DNA from: Sinorhizobium meliloti | GTDB taxonomy: Bacteria > Pseudomonadota > Alphaproteobacteria > Rhizobiales > Rhizobiaceae | DNA: 64,000 nt | Assembly: GCF_035610345.1 (NCBI RefSeq) | Contig: NZ_CP141213.1 | Location: 744,001-808,000, forward strand | Direction of reading: 5' to 3' | Part shown: positions 45,518 to 56,092 of the stretch, piece by piece | How positions within the stretch are numbered: position 1 is the first letter of the stretch | Layout of the letters: every line of letters starts with the position of its first letter | Made by a program: the position numbers and the translations under genes | Notes under the pieces: model-generated | What the model was told of the DNA's origin: nothing | The model's input: only the letters and a program-made list of their open reading frames with translations | Databases searched by the model: none

Positions 45518-47035
45518 TCAGTCTTCGCTGGCGGCGAGTTGTGCGAGCACTTCGCCGCGGCCGCGAGCCCTGAGGATCAGCGGCACGACCAGCGCGAGCG
45601 CGGCGATCACCAGGAGCACGGCCGCGATCGGCGACGTGAAGAGCACGGTGATGTCGCCCTGGCTGATCGAGAGCGCCCTGCGGAGCTGCTGTTCGGCGAG
45701 CGGCCCGAGGATCAGGCCGACGACCACCGGCGCGATCGGATAGCCGAAGACGCGCATGACGTAGCCCAGCAGGCCGAAGGCCAGCAGCATGCCGAGTTCG
45801 AAGACCGAGGGATTGGCGCCGATGGTGCCGAGCGTTGCGAAGAGCAGGATGCCCGCATAGAGCCACGGCTTCGGGATCGTCAACAGCCTCACCCAGAGGC
45901 CGATCAGCGGCAGGTTGAGGACAAGCAGCATGAAATTGGCGATGAGGAGGCTGGCGATCAGACCCCAGACCAGCTGCGGATTGGTGGCGAAGAGCAGCGG
46001 CCCCGGCTGCAGCCCGTATTGCTGGAAGCCGGCGAGCATGATCGCGGCCGTCGCCGTGGTCGGCAGGCCGAGCGTGAGGAGCGGCACCAGCGTGCCTGCA
46101 GCGGATGCGTTGTTGGCGGCTTCCGGGCCAGCCACGCCTTCGATGGCGCCGTTGCCGAATTCCTCCGGATGTTTGGTCAGGCGCTTCTCCGCCGCATAGG
46201 AGAGGAAAGTGCCGATCTCGGCGCCCCCGGCCGGCATGGCGCCGATGGGAAAGCCGATGAAGGTGCCGCGCAGCCACGGCTTCCAGGAGCGCGCCCAATC
46301 CGTGGCGCTCATCCAGACCGAGCCCTTGACCGCTTCCACCTTGTCCGGGCCGCGGTCGCCTTGCGCGGCGATGAACAGCGTCTCGCCGATCGCGAACATG
46401 GCGACGGCGAGAGTCGTCACCTCGATGCCGTCGAGGAGGTCGGGCACGCCGAAAGAAAGGCGCGCCTGGCCGGTCAGCTGGTCGATGCCGATGCAGGCAA
46501 GGGTCAGGCCGACGAAGAGCGAGGTGAGCCCCCGCAGCGTCGAGTCGCCGAAGGCGGAGGAGACGGTGACGAAGGCGAGCACCATCAGCGCGAAATATTC
46601 GCGCGGGCCGAAGACGAGCGCCAGCTTGACGATATAGGGCGCAATGAAGGCCAGTCCGAGCGTGGCGATGAGGCCGGCGACAAAGGAGCCGATGGCTGCC
46701 GTGGCAAGCGCCGGACCGCCGCGGCCGGCACGCGCCATCTTGTTCCCCTCGAGGGCGGTGACGATCGAGGCGCTCTCGCCGGGCGTGTTGAGAAGGATCG
46801 ACGTCGTCGAACCCCCATACATGCCGCCATAATATATGCCGGCGAACATGATGAGCGACCCGGCCGGATCGAGCTGATAGGTGACCGGCAGGAGCAGTGC
46901 GACGGTCAATGCGGGACCGATGCCGGGCAGCACGCCGACGGCGGTGCCGAGCGTTACGCCGATGAGTGCGTAGAGAAGGTTCATCGGCTGGGCAGCGACC
47001 AGCAGCCCCTGCAGCAGGAAATCGAAAGTACCCAT
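45518..47035 (-). CDS. tctA: Tripartite tricarboxylate transporter large membrane subunit TctA (second copy)
   Basis: Twelve-helix channel subunit of a TTT-family carboxylate importer, 505 residues. It shows '[20 protein letters not shown]' near residue 25, '[20 protein letters not shown]' near residue 70, '[20 protein letters not shown]' near residue 95 and '[20 protein letters not shown]' near residue 330. It closes the tctC-tctB-tctA operon on the minus strand. This copy has the standard pattern of citrate-type TctA proteins and is next to a TctDE-like sensor system, so a tricarboxylate or related acid is a reasonable but unproven cargo. Confidence 0.93.
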   Translation of the reverse strand: MGTFDFLLQGLLVAAQPMNLLYALIGVTLGTAVGVLPGIGPALTVALLLPVTYQLDPAGSLIMFAGIYYGGMYGGSTTSILLNTPGESASIVTALEGNKMARAGRGGPALATAAIGSFVAGLIATLGLAFIAPYIVKLALVFGPREYFALMVLAFVTVSSAFGDSTLRGLTSLFVGLTLACIGIDQLTGQARLSFGVPDLLDGIEVTTLAVAMFAIGETLFIAAQGDRGPDKVEAVKGSVWMSATDWARSWKPWLRGTFIGFPIGAMPAGGAEIGTFLSYAAEKRLTKHPEEFGNGAIEGVAGPEAANNASAAGTLVPLLTLGLPTTATAAIMLAGFQQYGLQPGPLLFATNPQLVWGLIASLLIANFMLLVLNLPLIGLWVRLLTIPKPWLYAGILLFATLGTIGANPSVFELGMLLAFGLLGYVMRVFGYPIAPVVVGLILGPLAEQQLRRALSISQGDITVLFTSPIAAVLLVIAALALVVPLILRARGRGEVLAQLAASED

Positions 47036-47052
47036 GGTCGTCGGCCTTCTTT

Positions 47053-47164
47053 AGATCACGGTGATTCCAGGATCGAACCTGAAATCATGAACGTGATCGA
47101 TCTGATAGGTTAAGAGCGGGATGCGGGCGAAAGACCGCACACACTTTTCCTGATCCCGCTCTAG
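47053..47164. repeat. Dispersed rhizobial mosaic repeat, copy 2
   Basis: Starts TAGATCACGGTG and ends TGATCCCGCTCTA. It shares the GATCACG/CGTGATC arms and the AGCGGGATGCGGG...CCGCAC core with 39003-39122. It fills the tctB-tctA gap and overlaps the tctB stop codon. Confidence 0.65.
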
Positions 47165-47652
47165 AAGAACAGGCGTTCCAGCGGCCCTGCGGGCAGCGAC
47201 AATTGCAGCAGCTTGGCGAAGACAGCCCAGACGATGAAACTGAACACGACGCCGACCGGCACGGTCAGCCACAATTTGCGTTTGCCGAAGCCGCGGGCCG
47301 TGAGGGCGAAGAGAATGCCGGTCGCGATCGAGAAGCCGAGCGTGTTCAAGAGCAGCATCTGCGCTGCAAGTCCGGCGACGATCCAGACAACCGGACCCGC
47401 CTGCTGGTGCTCGCGTTCGGGAAAGTCGCCCCGCCAGGCTTCGACCGCCGTCCAGACCGCAAGCGCGATGAGACAGCAGGCGATCGCGTAGGGCACGGTC
47501 ATCGGCCCGACTTGCGAGTAGCCGGCAAGGCCGCTCAGGCGAGACACGTCCCAGAAGATCACACCGGCGATTGCTGCCAGAACGGCGGCGATGACCAGCG
47601 CCGCCCGGTCGGGGCGGCGCGTTTCGACGGAAGGGTTGTTCCCCTTGTTCAT
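47161..47652 (-). CDS. tctB: Tripartite tricarboxylate transporter small membrane subunit TctB (second copy)
   Basis: Four-helix membrane subunit, 163 residues. After a polar N-terminus the first helix is 'ALVIAAVLAAIAGVIFWDVS', then 'YSQVGPMTVPYAIACCLIAL' (the TctB loop and second helix) and two helices near the C-terminus ending 'LPAGPLERLFF'. Its ATG overlaps the tctC stop by four bases. The gap to tctA carries a repeat of about 110 bases, which may lower expression of the large subunit relative to tctCB. Confidence 0.88.
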   Translation of the reverse strand: MNKGNNPSVETRRPDRAALVIAAVLAAIAGVIFWDVSRLSGLAGYSQVGPMTVPYAIACCLIALAVWTAVEAWRGDFPEREHQQAGPVVWIVAGLAAQMLLLNTLGFSIATGILFALTARGFGKRKLWLTVPVGVVFSFIVWAVFAKLLQLSLPAGPLERLFF

Positions 47653-48593
47653 TTGACCAGCCCGATGTCCTTCAGGACGGTTTCCGTGGCGGAAATGTCC
47701 TTGGCGAGCTGCTCGTCGAAGGCGGCGCCAGCGAGATAGGTGTCCTGCCAGCCTTTGGTCTTCAGTACTTCCTGCCAGCCTGCGGATTTGGCAAGCTTCT
47801 CGATGTCGGCGGAGACTGCCGCCTTCTGTTCTTCCGTGAGGCCCGGGGCAGCGGCGACCATGCGCCAGTTTTCGACCACGACGTCAACGCCGGATTCCTT
47901 CAGCGTCGGCGCGTCGATACCCTCGAGGCGTTCGGCGCTGGAGACGGCGAGCAGACGGAGCGTTCCGGCCTTCACCTGGGACTCGAATTCACCGTAACCG
48001 GAAATGCCGGCGGTTACCTGGCTGCCGAGGATCGCGGCAAGCGCCTCGCCGCCGCCGGAATAGGCGATGTAGTTGATCTTGGTCGGATCGACACCAGCGG
48101 CCTTGGCAATCAGGCCTACCGCGATATGGTCGGTACCGCCGGCCGAGCCGCCTGCCCAGGAAACCGCGCCCGGATCCTTCTTCAGCGCCTCGACGAGATC
48201 TTTCATCGTCTGGATCTCGGAGGCGGCGGGAACGACGATCGCTTCGTATTCCCCCGTAAGCCGCGCGATCGGCGTCACGTCCTTGAGGGTGACCGGCGAG
48301 TTGTTGGTGAGGATGGCGCCAACCATGACGTAACCGCCGACGAGGAGCGCGTTCGGGTTGCCCTTCTGCTGGCTTGCGAACTGGGCAAGGCCGATCGTGC
48401 CGCCGGCGCCCGGAACGTTCTGGACCTGCACGTTGCCGGAAATGCCCTCCTGCTGCAGGACGGTCTGCATCGAACGGGCGGTCTGGTCCCAGCCGCCGCC
48501 GGGATTGGCCGGCGCGATGATCGTGTAGTCGGCGGCATAGGCCGGCAGAGCAATTGCGCCGGCGAGAATGGATGCGAGGAAGAAGTGTTTCAA
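47649..48593 (-). CDS. tctC: Tripartite tricarboxylate transporter substrate-binding protein TctC (second copy)
   Basis: Periplasmic receptor, 314 residues, with a signal peptide (about 1-20, ending AYA) and the TctC fold: '[20 protein letters not shown]' is the first strand and carboxylate loop, and '[20 protein letters not shown]' the second ligand loop. First gene of the operon. The upstream gap contains paired CTGACAT words that could bind the TctD-like regulator. In related TctDE systems the loaded TctC protein can also signal to the sensor kinase. Confidence 0.92.
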   Translation of the reverse strand: MKHFFLASILAGAIALPAYAADYTIIAPANPGGGWDQTARSMQTVLQQEGISGNVQVQNVPGAGGTIGLAQFASQQKGNPNALLVGGYVMVGAILTNNSPVTLKDVTPIARLTGEYEAIVVPAASEIQTMKDLVEALKKDPGAVSWAGGSAGGTDHIAVGLIAKAAGVDPTKINYIAYSGGGEALAAILGSQVTAGISGYGEFESQVKAGTLRLLAVSSAERLEGIDAPTLKESGVDVVVENWRMVAAAPGLTEEQKAAVSADIEKLAKSAGWQEVLKTKGWQDTYLAGAAFDEQLAKDISATETVLKDIGLVK

Positions 48594-48767
48594 GGTCGGT
48601 CCTCCGTGAGGCGCGCTTCGTCACGCGCACATTGATTATCGTTCGCGAAGGGGAGAAGCGGCTGGTCGACATCGACGGCGACCTTAGACCGGACTGGTGA
48701 ATCCTCCCGATACGCTGCCGGCGGTCCGCCTCCACGGTTCGCCGGCGACCTTAAGCAACATAGAAAG

Positions 48768-48785
48768 CTGACATTAACCTGACAT
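48768..48785 (-). promoter_or_regulatory. Direct repeat, probable response-regulator box for tctCBA
   Basis: CTGACAT occurs at 48768-48774 and again at 48779-48785, an 11-base period that suits a dimer of an OmpR-family regulator. On the tctC strand the repeats read ATGTCAG and are followed after five bases by TATGTT, a plausible -10, so the box would take the place of a -35 element. It lies about 180 bases upstream of tctC. Confidence 0.45.
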
Positions 48786-48827
48786 CAAGTCCGTTTCGCG
48801 TAAATGACTTGTTTGCCTGCTTATTAT

Positions 48828-49895
48828 TCACTGCAGGCGCAGCATCTCGTTCCAGCGGGCAATCAGCCGCGCCCGCTTGACCTGGTCGAGATAGACCATC
48901 AGCCCGGGACTGACCGGTACGGGTTTCAACTGACCTCCGAGCATTTCCCGCATGGTGTTCGCGGTGTTCTCGCCGGCGACTTCGGGGCTGACCGCCGGGA
49001 TCTGCAGCTCCCGCGCCATGATCGTCTGGCCCTCCTTCGACATGAAGAATTCGAGATAGCGGCGGCCAAGTTCGGGGGCGGCTGCGGCCTGCGGCACCAG
49101 CCCGATGCGCGACATGACGACCGTATAGTCCTTCGGCAGCACGATGCCGACATCGGGATGCCGCGATGCCCAGTCGGCCGCATAGGAGCCGAGGATGTTG
49201 TAGCCGAGCACGAAGCGCCCGTCCGAAATCCTCTCCAGGATCGCCTGACTGGTCGAATAGAGCTTCACTCCGGCCGACCCCATGGTGCGGATCACCGTCC
49301 AGATGTCGCCGAACTGCTCCTGGTCGCGCGACATGAAGAGGAAGCCGACGCCGGAGCGTTCGATGTCGTAGGTGCCGATGCGGCCGAAGACGGCGTTTCC
49401 TTTCCGCTTGAGGTAATCGACGAATTCGGCGCGCGTCGCCGGCGGCTGCTCGTGCCGAAAGCTCGGCTTGTGGTAGACGAAGACGGCCGGCTCGAAGGTG
49501 AGAGCGTAAGCCGTGTTGCGCCAGTTTGCCCAGGCAGGCCAGCGTCCGCTCATAGGCAGGTCGCTGCGTTGCGCATAACCGTCATTGCTGAGCTTGACCT
49601 GCAGGTCCATGGCGGAGGAAAAGGCGAAATCGGCGGTCTTCTCGCCGGCATCGGTCTCCTTGACGATCCTGTCGTAGATCTCGCCGGTCAGCATGTCCTC
49701 GTAGCGGACCGCGACATCGGGATTGGCCTTCTGGAAGCCGTCGATCATCGGTCTCGCCAGGGGTTCGTCGAGCGAGGAATAGACGGTTAGGACCGGTGCG
49801 GCGCCGTCACCGGAGAGAGCCGGGAAGAACGTCGGCGCGGCCTTGGCGACCGCGGCCGACAGGATCAAAAAAGCGAGAGAAATCAAGAACCGCAT
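48828..49895 (-). CDS. Periplasmic binding protein of the iron/thiamine/phosphonate (AfuA-like) type
   Basis: Extracytoplasmic solute-binding protein of 355 residues. A signal peptide (about 1-19, ending AKA) is followed by 'VLTVYSSLDEPLARPMIDGF', the usual opening of type 2 iron/thiamine receptors, then 'RYEDMLTGEIYDRIVKE', 'DFAFSSAMDLQVKLSNDGY' and 'AVFGRIGTYDIERSGVGFLF'. No permease or ATPase gene is adjacent. Instead it is divergent from a TctD-like regulator by 77 bases, so it may serve the sensor kinase as a periplasmic ligand carrier rather than a transporter. Confidence 0.85.
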   Translation of the reverse strand: MRFLISLAFLILSAAVAKAAPTFFPALSGDGAAPVLTVYSSLDEPLARPMIDGFQKANPDVAVRYEDMLTGEIYDRIVKETDAGEKTADFAFSSAMDLQVKLSNDGYAQRSDLPMSGRWPAWANWRNTAYALTFEPAVFVYHKPSFRHEQPPATRAEFVDYLKRKGNAVFGRIGTYDIERSGVGFLFMSRDQEQFGDIWTVIRTMGSAGVKLYSTSQAILERISDGRFVLGYNILGSYAADWASRHPDVGIVLPKDYTVVMSRIGLVPQAAAAPELGRRYLEFFMSKEGQTIMARELQIPAVSPEVAGENTANTMREMLGGQLKPVPVSPGLMVYLDQVKRARLIARWNEMLRLQ

Positions 49896-49972
49896 GAATT
49901 CACAATGCCTGAGAGCGCTGCCGTTCACAAGCAAGCTCGCGAGCGATAGAGTGATCCCGGGGAGAGGCGATA

Positions 49973-50650
49973 TTGCGTATCTTGCTGGTTGAGGACAATC
50001 GGGCCCTGGCGGAGGGCCTTTCGACGCTTCTGCGGGGCAGCGGCTATGCCGTCGACTTCGTGAGCGACGGCGCATCCGCGCATGCGGTTGCCGCGGCCGA
50101 GAGCTTCGATCTGGTGATCCTCGATTTGAACCTGCCGGAGATGGATGGCCTGGACGTGCTGCGTGCCATGCGGGCACGGCAGAACCGCGCGGCGGTTCTC
50201 ATCCTGACGGCGCGCGGTACGCCGGAGGAGAGGATCAAGGGACTCGACCTCGGCGCCGACGATTACCTGATCAAGCCTTTCGATATCGGCGAGTTCGAGG
50301 CGCGCGTGCGCGTCCTCCTGCGCCGGCAGGCGGGGTTGCGGGCCTCCGTCGTCAGCTATGGCAATGTCTCGCTCGATCTCACCTCGCGCAGTTTCTCCTC
50401 GGCAGGCATGCCGATCGAGATTCCGGCGCGCGAGCTCGGTCTTCTCGAGCTTCTGTTCATGCGCGCCGGTAAGGTCGTCGCCAAGGACGCCATCGTGCAA
50501 TCGCTGACGGGCCTGGACGACGATCTGAGCCCCAATGCGATCGAGCAATATGTGAGCCGGCTGCGCAAGCGGCTGGCGCCCTTCGGGCTGACCGTACGGA
50601 CCGCCCGCGGCATCGGCTATTATCTCGACAAGACGGCCGGTCCCGAATGA
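49973..50650 (+). CDS. TctD-like response regulator (OmpR family)
   Basis: Two-component regulator of 225 residues. The receiver domain starts 'RILLVEDNRALAEGLSTLLR' with phospho-acceptor D51 (ILDLNLPEMDGLD) and the conserved Thr and Lys (ILTARGT, DDYLIKPF). The C-terminal winged helix includes 'LGLLELLFMRAGKVVAKDAI' and 'NAIEQYVSRLRKRLAPFGLT'. The start is TTG 49973, since GGAGAGG lies five bases upstream and no ATG is near. It overlaps the kinase gene by ATGA. It probably binds the direct repeat before tctC. Confidence 0.9.
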   Translation: MRILLVEDNRALAEGLSTLLRGSGYAVDFVSDGASAHAVAAAESFDLVILDLNLPEMDGLDVLRAMRARQNRAAVLILTARGTPEERIKGLDLGADDYLIKPFDIGEFEARVRVLLRRQAGLRASVVSYGNVSLDLTSRSFSSAGMPIEIPARELGLLELLFMRAGKVVAKDAIVQSLTGLDDDLSPNAIEQYVSRLRKRLAPFGLTVRTARGIGYYLDKTAGPE

Positions 50651-52038
50651 CAGCCGCCCCCGGAAAGGTCGTCTATTCGCTGCGGCGCAGGCTGCTCGGC
50701 TGGCTGCTGATCTCGACAGCCGTGATCGGCGTCGTCGCGCTGGCGGATACCTACCGGGAAGCCGTCAAGACGGCAAATGCCGTCTCGGACCGGGTGCTTG
50801 CCGGATCGGCGCTGGCGATCGCCGAGCGCGTGGTCGTCGCCGAAGACGGCTCGTTACAGGTCGACATCCCCTATGTTGCGCTCGAGATGCTGACATCGGC
50901 GGCGCAGGACCGGGTCTTTTACCGGGTGGACGGCCCGCCCGGCGAGTTCATCACCGGTTATCAGACCCTGCCTTCGCTTTCCGAAAGCACCGGTCAATCG
51001 ACGAGCTTCGCAGATGCCGTCTTTCGCGGCGAACCTATCCGCGTCGCGGCACTCAGACGCTCCGCCTCGACCGGGGTCAATTCCGTTCCCTTCGTCGTCA
51101 CCGTCGCGGAGACGACGATCGCCCGGCGCCAGCTCGCGCAGACCATCATCATCCGCTCGGCCCTGCGCCTCGGACTGATGATCGCCGGGGCGGCGATGAT
51201 CGTCTGGGTCGCCGTCACCTTTTCCCTGAGGCCGCTCTATCGGCTTGGCGATGCGATCGCCGAGCGCAGCCCCGACGATCTGCATCCGATCCGCGAGCAG
51301 GTGCCGAACGAAGTCCAGGGGCTCGTCGATACCGTGAACTCTTTCATGGTCCGCCTGCAATCGGCCCTCGATGCCCTGCGGCACTTCACCGGCAATGCCA
51401 GCCATCAGCTCAGAACCCCCCTTGCTATCATCCGCACGCAGCTTGCGCTTGCGCAGCGGGCGACGACGATCGAGGAAACCCGGGCGGCGGCGATGAAGGC
51501 GGACGAGGCCGTCGCCAATGCCGAGCGCATTCTCGCGCAGCTGCTGCTGATGGCCAAGATCGATGCCGCGGGCCGAGACGAGGCGCGGGGACTGGAGCGG
51601 GTCGAACTCGTCGGGCTTGCCCGCGCCGTCACGGCGGACCACGTACCGGCGGCGGGCGAAGCCGGCATCGATCTCGGCTTTGCCGGCGAGGGCGAGCACT
51701 GGATCCGCGCCGAGCCCCTGCTTATCGGCGAACTCCTGAAGAACCTGATCGGCAACGCGTTGCTTTATGCCGGCCGCGGGGCGGAGGTGACCGTGCGCGT
51801 CGGGAGCGGGGACCACGCGGTCCTGCTGGAAGTGGAGGACAATGGCCCGGGCATTCCGGCGGAGCTGCGCGAGGCGGCGCTCAAGCGTTTCCGGCGCGGC
51901 GGCGAGGAAGCCCCCGGTACCGGACTGGGCCTCCCGATCGTCGAGGAAATCGTCGGGCTTTACGGCGGGACCATGCGGCTGGACGAGGGTGACGCCGGTC
52001 GAGGGTTGAAGGTGGTGGCGGGTTTTCCGGCGGGGTGA
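50647..52038 (+). CDS. TctE-like sensor histidine kinase
   Basis: Membrane sensor kinase of 463 residues. A first membrane helix (about 18-35) leads into a periplasmic 2CSK_N-type sensor (about 36-165, with 'DRVFYRVDGPPGEFITGYQT'), then a second helix (about 175-195), a HAMP-like linker, dimerisation domain with H253 (ASHQLRTPLA) and an ATPase domain with N-box 'LLKNLIGNALLYAGRG' and G-box 'VEDNGPGIPAEL'. This sensor type occurs in TctE, which reports tricarboxylates. It is translated together with the regulator and ends at a strong bidirectional terminator. Confidence 0.9.
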   Translation: MTAAPGKVVYSLRRRLLGWLLISTAVIGVVALADTYREAVKTANAVSDRVLAGSALAIAERVVVAEDGSLQVDIPYVALEMLTSAAQDRVFYRVDGPPGEFITGYQTLPSLSESTGQSTSFADAVFRGEPIRVAALRRSASTGVNSVPFVVTVAETTIARRQLAQTIIIRSALRLGLMIAGAAMIVWVAVTFSLRPLYRLGDAIAERSPDDLHPIREQVPNEVQGLVDTVNSFMVRLQSALDALRHFTGNASHQLRTPLAIIRTQLALAQRATTIEETRAAAMKADEAVANAERILAQLLLMAKIDAAGRDEARGLERVELVGLARAVTADHVPAAGEAGIDLGFAGEGEHWIRAEPLLIGELLKNLIGNALLYAGRGAEVTVRVGSGDHAVLLEVEDNGPGIPAELREAALKRFRRGGEEAPGTGLGLPIVEEIVGLYGGTMRLDEGDAGRGLKVVAGFPAG

Positions 52039-52070
52039 GGCTGATTACAGGCGGCCGCGAAGGCGCCCAC

Positions 52071-52110
52071 GGGCTACCCCCTCTGCCCGGCAGGGCAGAG
52101 GGGGTAGCCC
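52071..52110. terminator. Perfect 18-base bidirectional terminator hairpin
   Basis: Arms 52071-52088 (GGGCTACCCC...CTGCCC) and 52093-52110 pair without mismatch around GGCA. It lies between the sensor kinase gene and the sugar-binding protein gene, which converge here. Neither side has a strong T-run, but the stem is very stable. Confidence 0.75.
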
Positions 52111-52191
52111 GTTGCATAAACGCGAAAGAAAAAGACCCGCCCGAGGAGAAAGCCTCAGGCAGGCCGTGTCTTGATTAGCTCCGACGTCCGG

Positions 52192-53142
52192 TCAGAACGG
52201 CGAATCGGGGAAATAGAAGTCCTTGGCGTTTTCCTTGGTCACCAGCGTCGCGTCGATCGTGTAGGTGCCGCGAACCGGGACCTGGCCGTAGAAGTTGGCA
52301 ACGGTCATTTCGAGTGCCGTGCCGACCATTGCCGGCGGGTAGAGCACGTCGACCGGGATCATCTTGTCGCCGTCCATGACCCGCTTGATCATGTCCTTCG
52401 AACCGGCTCCGGCGACCACATACTGGATGTCGGTGCGCTTGGCCTGATCGATCGCCTGCAGCACCCCGACGGCCATGTCGTCATCCTGACACCAAACGAC
52501 GTCGATCTGCGGATACTTGGTCAGGTAGTCCTGCATGACCTTGAAGGCGTCGTCGCGATTCCAGTTGCCGTACTGGCGGTCCAGGATTTCGACCTTGGAG
52601 CCGGCGATGCCCTTGTCGAAGCCGTCCTGACGCTGCTGGTCGATCGGGATCGGCAGGCCGCGAATGACGACCACCTTGGCTTCCGGCGTCGTGGCCTTGA
52701 TGTATTCGCCGGCGACCTGGCCGAGTGCCGGGTTGTTGCCGGCGACATAGAGGTCACGCACGCTGTTGTCGTTGGTCGAGGGCGCGCGGTCCACCAGCGC
52801 CACGAAGGTGCCCTTGCCCTTGATTTCCTTGATCGCATTGACCAGCGGATCGGGGTCGGTCGGCAGGATCACGAGGGCGTCGATCCCCTGGGTTTCGAGG
52901 TCCTGCACGGCGTTGGCCTGGCTCGCCGGATCCGGCGAGGTCTTGACGATGACGTTGAGGCCCGGATGCTGCTCCATGAGCAGCTTGGCAACGCGCTCGG
53001 CGTGGAACACGACGCCGGCGGTCCAGCCATGGTCGGCCGCCGGGATCGACACGCCGATCGTGACGTTCTTGTCTTGTGCATGGGCTGCACCCGTCAGTGC
53101 CATCATCGTGACGGCGGCAATGCCCATTAATCCCTTTCGCAT
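52192..53142 (-). CDS. Sugar ABC transporter substrate-binding protein (ribose/galactose type)
   Basis: Periplasmic receptor of 316 residues in the type 1 (RbsB-like, Peripla_BP_4) fold. It has a signal peptide (about 1-22, ending AHA), 'VTIGVSIPAADHGWTAGVVF' as first strand and ligand site, 'DALVILPTDPDPLVNAIKEI' in the hinge region and 'VDVVWCQDDDMAVGVLQAI'-type ligand contacts ('IDVVWCQDDDMAVGVL'). GGGAGGAAGAAGC precedes the ATG. It is the last gene of an ATPase-permease-receptor operon under a LacI regulator. The sugar is unknown. Confidence 0.9.
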   Translation of the reverse strand: MRKGLMGIAAVTMMALTGAAHAQDKNVTIGVSIPAADHGWTAGVVFHAERVAKLLMEQHPGLNVIVKTSPDPASQANAVQDLETQGIDALVILPTDPDPLVNAIKEIKGKGTFVALVDRAPSTNDNSVRDLYVAGNNPALGQVAGEYIKATTPEAKVVVIRGLPIPIDQQRQDGFDKGIAGSKVEILDRQYGNWNRDDAFKVMQDYLTKYPQIDVVWCQDDDMAVGVLQAIDQAKRTDIQYVVAGAGSKDMIKRVMDGDKMIPVDVLYPPAMVGTALEMTVANFYGQVPVRGTYTIDATLVTKENAKDFYFPDSPF

Positions 53143-53207
53143 GCTTCTTCCTCCCAATGATTCTAGGTCTTGGTTGATGTGGCCGGATCGCGCTCGATCC
53201 GGCTTGG

Positions 53208-54218
53208 TCACGATTTGCGTACCAGCGAGCGCTGGACGAGCATCGCGATGATGATGATCGCACCCTGCATCGCGCCGATCAGGTATTCGCTGATGAAGTT
53301 CGACAGGAGCATGATGTTTCCGACCAATTCGAGAATGAAGGCACCGCAGATCGTGCCCCAGACGCGGCCGGCGCCGCCCTTGAGCGCCGTTCCGCCGACG
53401 ACGACGGCGGTGATGGCCTGCAGTTCCCAGAGGATGCCGGTCGTGGCCGAGGTGGAGCCGAGGCGCGGCACGTAGAGCAGCACGGCGACGGCGACGCAGA
53501 GACCCTGGATGACGAAGGCGATGGTGCGCACGCGATTGACGGCGATGCCGGAATAGCGAGCCACGTCGCTGTTGGAGCCGACCGCGACCACGTGCCGGCC
53601 GTAACGTGTGCGATAAAGGATGAAGGCGGCGACGGCAGTGACCGCGAGGATGATCGCGATCGGCACCGGCATGCCGAAGATGCTGCCGAAATAGGCCGGG
53701 CGATAGAGCTCCTGTATTTCCGGCTCGCGCAGGGTGATCGCGCCGCCTTGCGAAAGCCAGGTGGTAAGGCCGCGATAGATGCCCATCGTGCCGAGCGTCG
53801 CGATGAAGGGCTCGATCCTGCCGACCGTGGTGATCAGCCCGTTGGCGAGGCCGCAGGCGCTACCGGCGACGACCGCAAAGAGAACCGCGGCCGTGAGCAT
53901 CAGTGCCGGATCGGCAATCACGCCGGAATTCATGAACAGGATCATCAGGCTCGCCACGAAGGCGACCATCGAGCCGACGGAAAGGTCGAGGTCGCCCGCG
54001 GAAATGACGAAGGTGGCGCCAACAGCGATGATGGCGATGAAGGCGCTGCGGGTGGCAACGTTGGCGAGGTTGTTGAGACTGATGAAGTTGGGGTTGACCA
54101 TGGCACCGACGATCAACAGCAGTGCAAGGGCGGCAAACGGCGCCACGGCCCTGAGATCGACGTCCCGCCACGTCCGGCGGTGCGTTGTGCTTTGGATGCT
54201 TTCCTCGTTCACGCTCAT
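53208..54218 (-). CDS. Sugar ABC transporter permease (ribose type)
   Basis: Inner-membrane permease of the RbsC-like BPD_transp_2 family, 336 residues with about ten helices. It shows 'IIAVGATFVISAGDLDLSVG' near residue 70 (the diagnostic motif), 'PFIATLGTMGIYRGLTTWLS' near residue 140, and 'ELQAITAVVVGGTALKGGAG' near residue 270. Order in the operon is ATPase, permease, receptor. ATG 54218 is chosen because the hydrophobic core begins about 25 residues later, as is usual; the upstream frame covers the ATPase end. Confidence 0.9.
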   Translation of the reverse strand: MSVNEESIQSTTHRRTWRDVDLRAVAPFAALALLLIVGAMVNPNFISLNNLANVATRSAFIAIIAVGATFVISAGDLDLSVGSMVAFVASLMILFMNSGVIADPALMLTAAVLFAVVAGSACGLANGLITTVGRIEPFIATLGTMGIYRGLTTWLSQGGAITLREPEIQELYRPAYFGSIFGMPVPIAIILAVTAVAAFILYRTRYGRHVVAVGSNSDVARYSGIAVNRVRTIAFVIQGLCVAVAVLLYVPRLGSTSATTGILWELQAITAVVVGGTALKGGAGRVWGTICGAFILELVGNIMLLSNFISEYLIGAMQGAIIIIAMLVQRSLVRKS

Positions 54219-54295
54219 GTCCAGATCAACCTCTCCCGCCCCCGAGCCGGGGGAAATCCTTTTCCTGTGCCTGCCTTCGCCGCGCGTCCAAGCGG

Positions 54296-55822
<1,527 letters not shown>

Positions 55823-55858
55823 CGATTTCCCCCATTGCGGCTCCCGACCGCCCATGGA

Positions 55859-55903
55859 CGTTATGTAAACCTTTACACTACCGATGTAAAGGTTTACATA
55901 ACG
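55859..55903. promoter_or_regulatory. Double LacI-type operator between the sugar operon and its repressor
   Basis: TGTAAACCTTTACA (55864-55877) and its reverse complement TGTAAAGGTTTACA (55885-55898) form two palindromic operators whose centres are 21 bases apart, two helical turns. Together they form a larger inverted repeat with 19-base arms (55859-55877 and 55885-55903) and a seven-base spacer. They lie 37-81 bases upstream of the ATPase start and face the LacI gene, so a dimer pair or tetramer could bind both sites and control both directions. Confidence 0.85.
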
Positions 55904-56092
55904 GCATGCACAGGAATTTGCCGGACCGCCTTTGACGTTGCCCGCGGTGTGTGTAGTGTCCCGCCGTGTACAGCGCCGCGCGTTCTTGTCAGACACGCAA
56001 AGTCCGCCGTAGCAGATTGATTAGCTGCTTGTTTTTATCTCTAAATCGGGATTTAGGGAAACACGCAGTAGGGAGACGCAAGGCAGAGCGCA

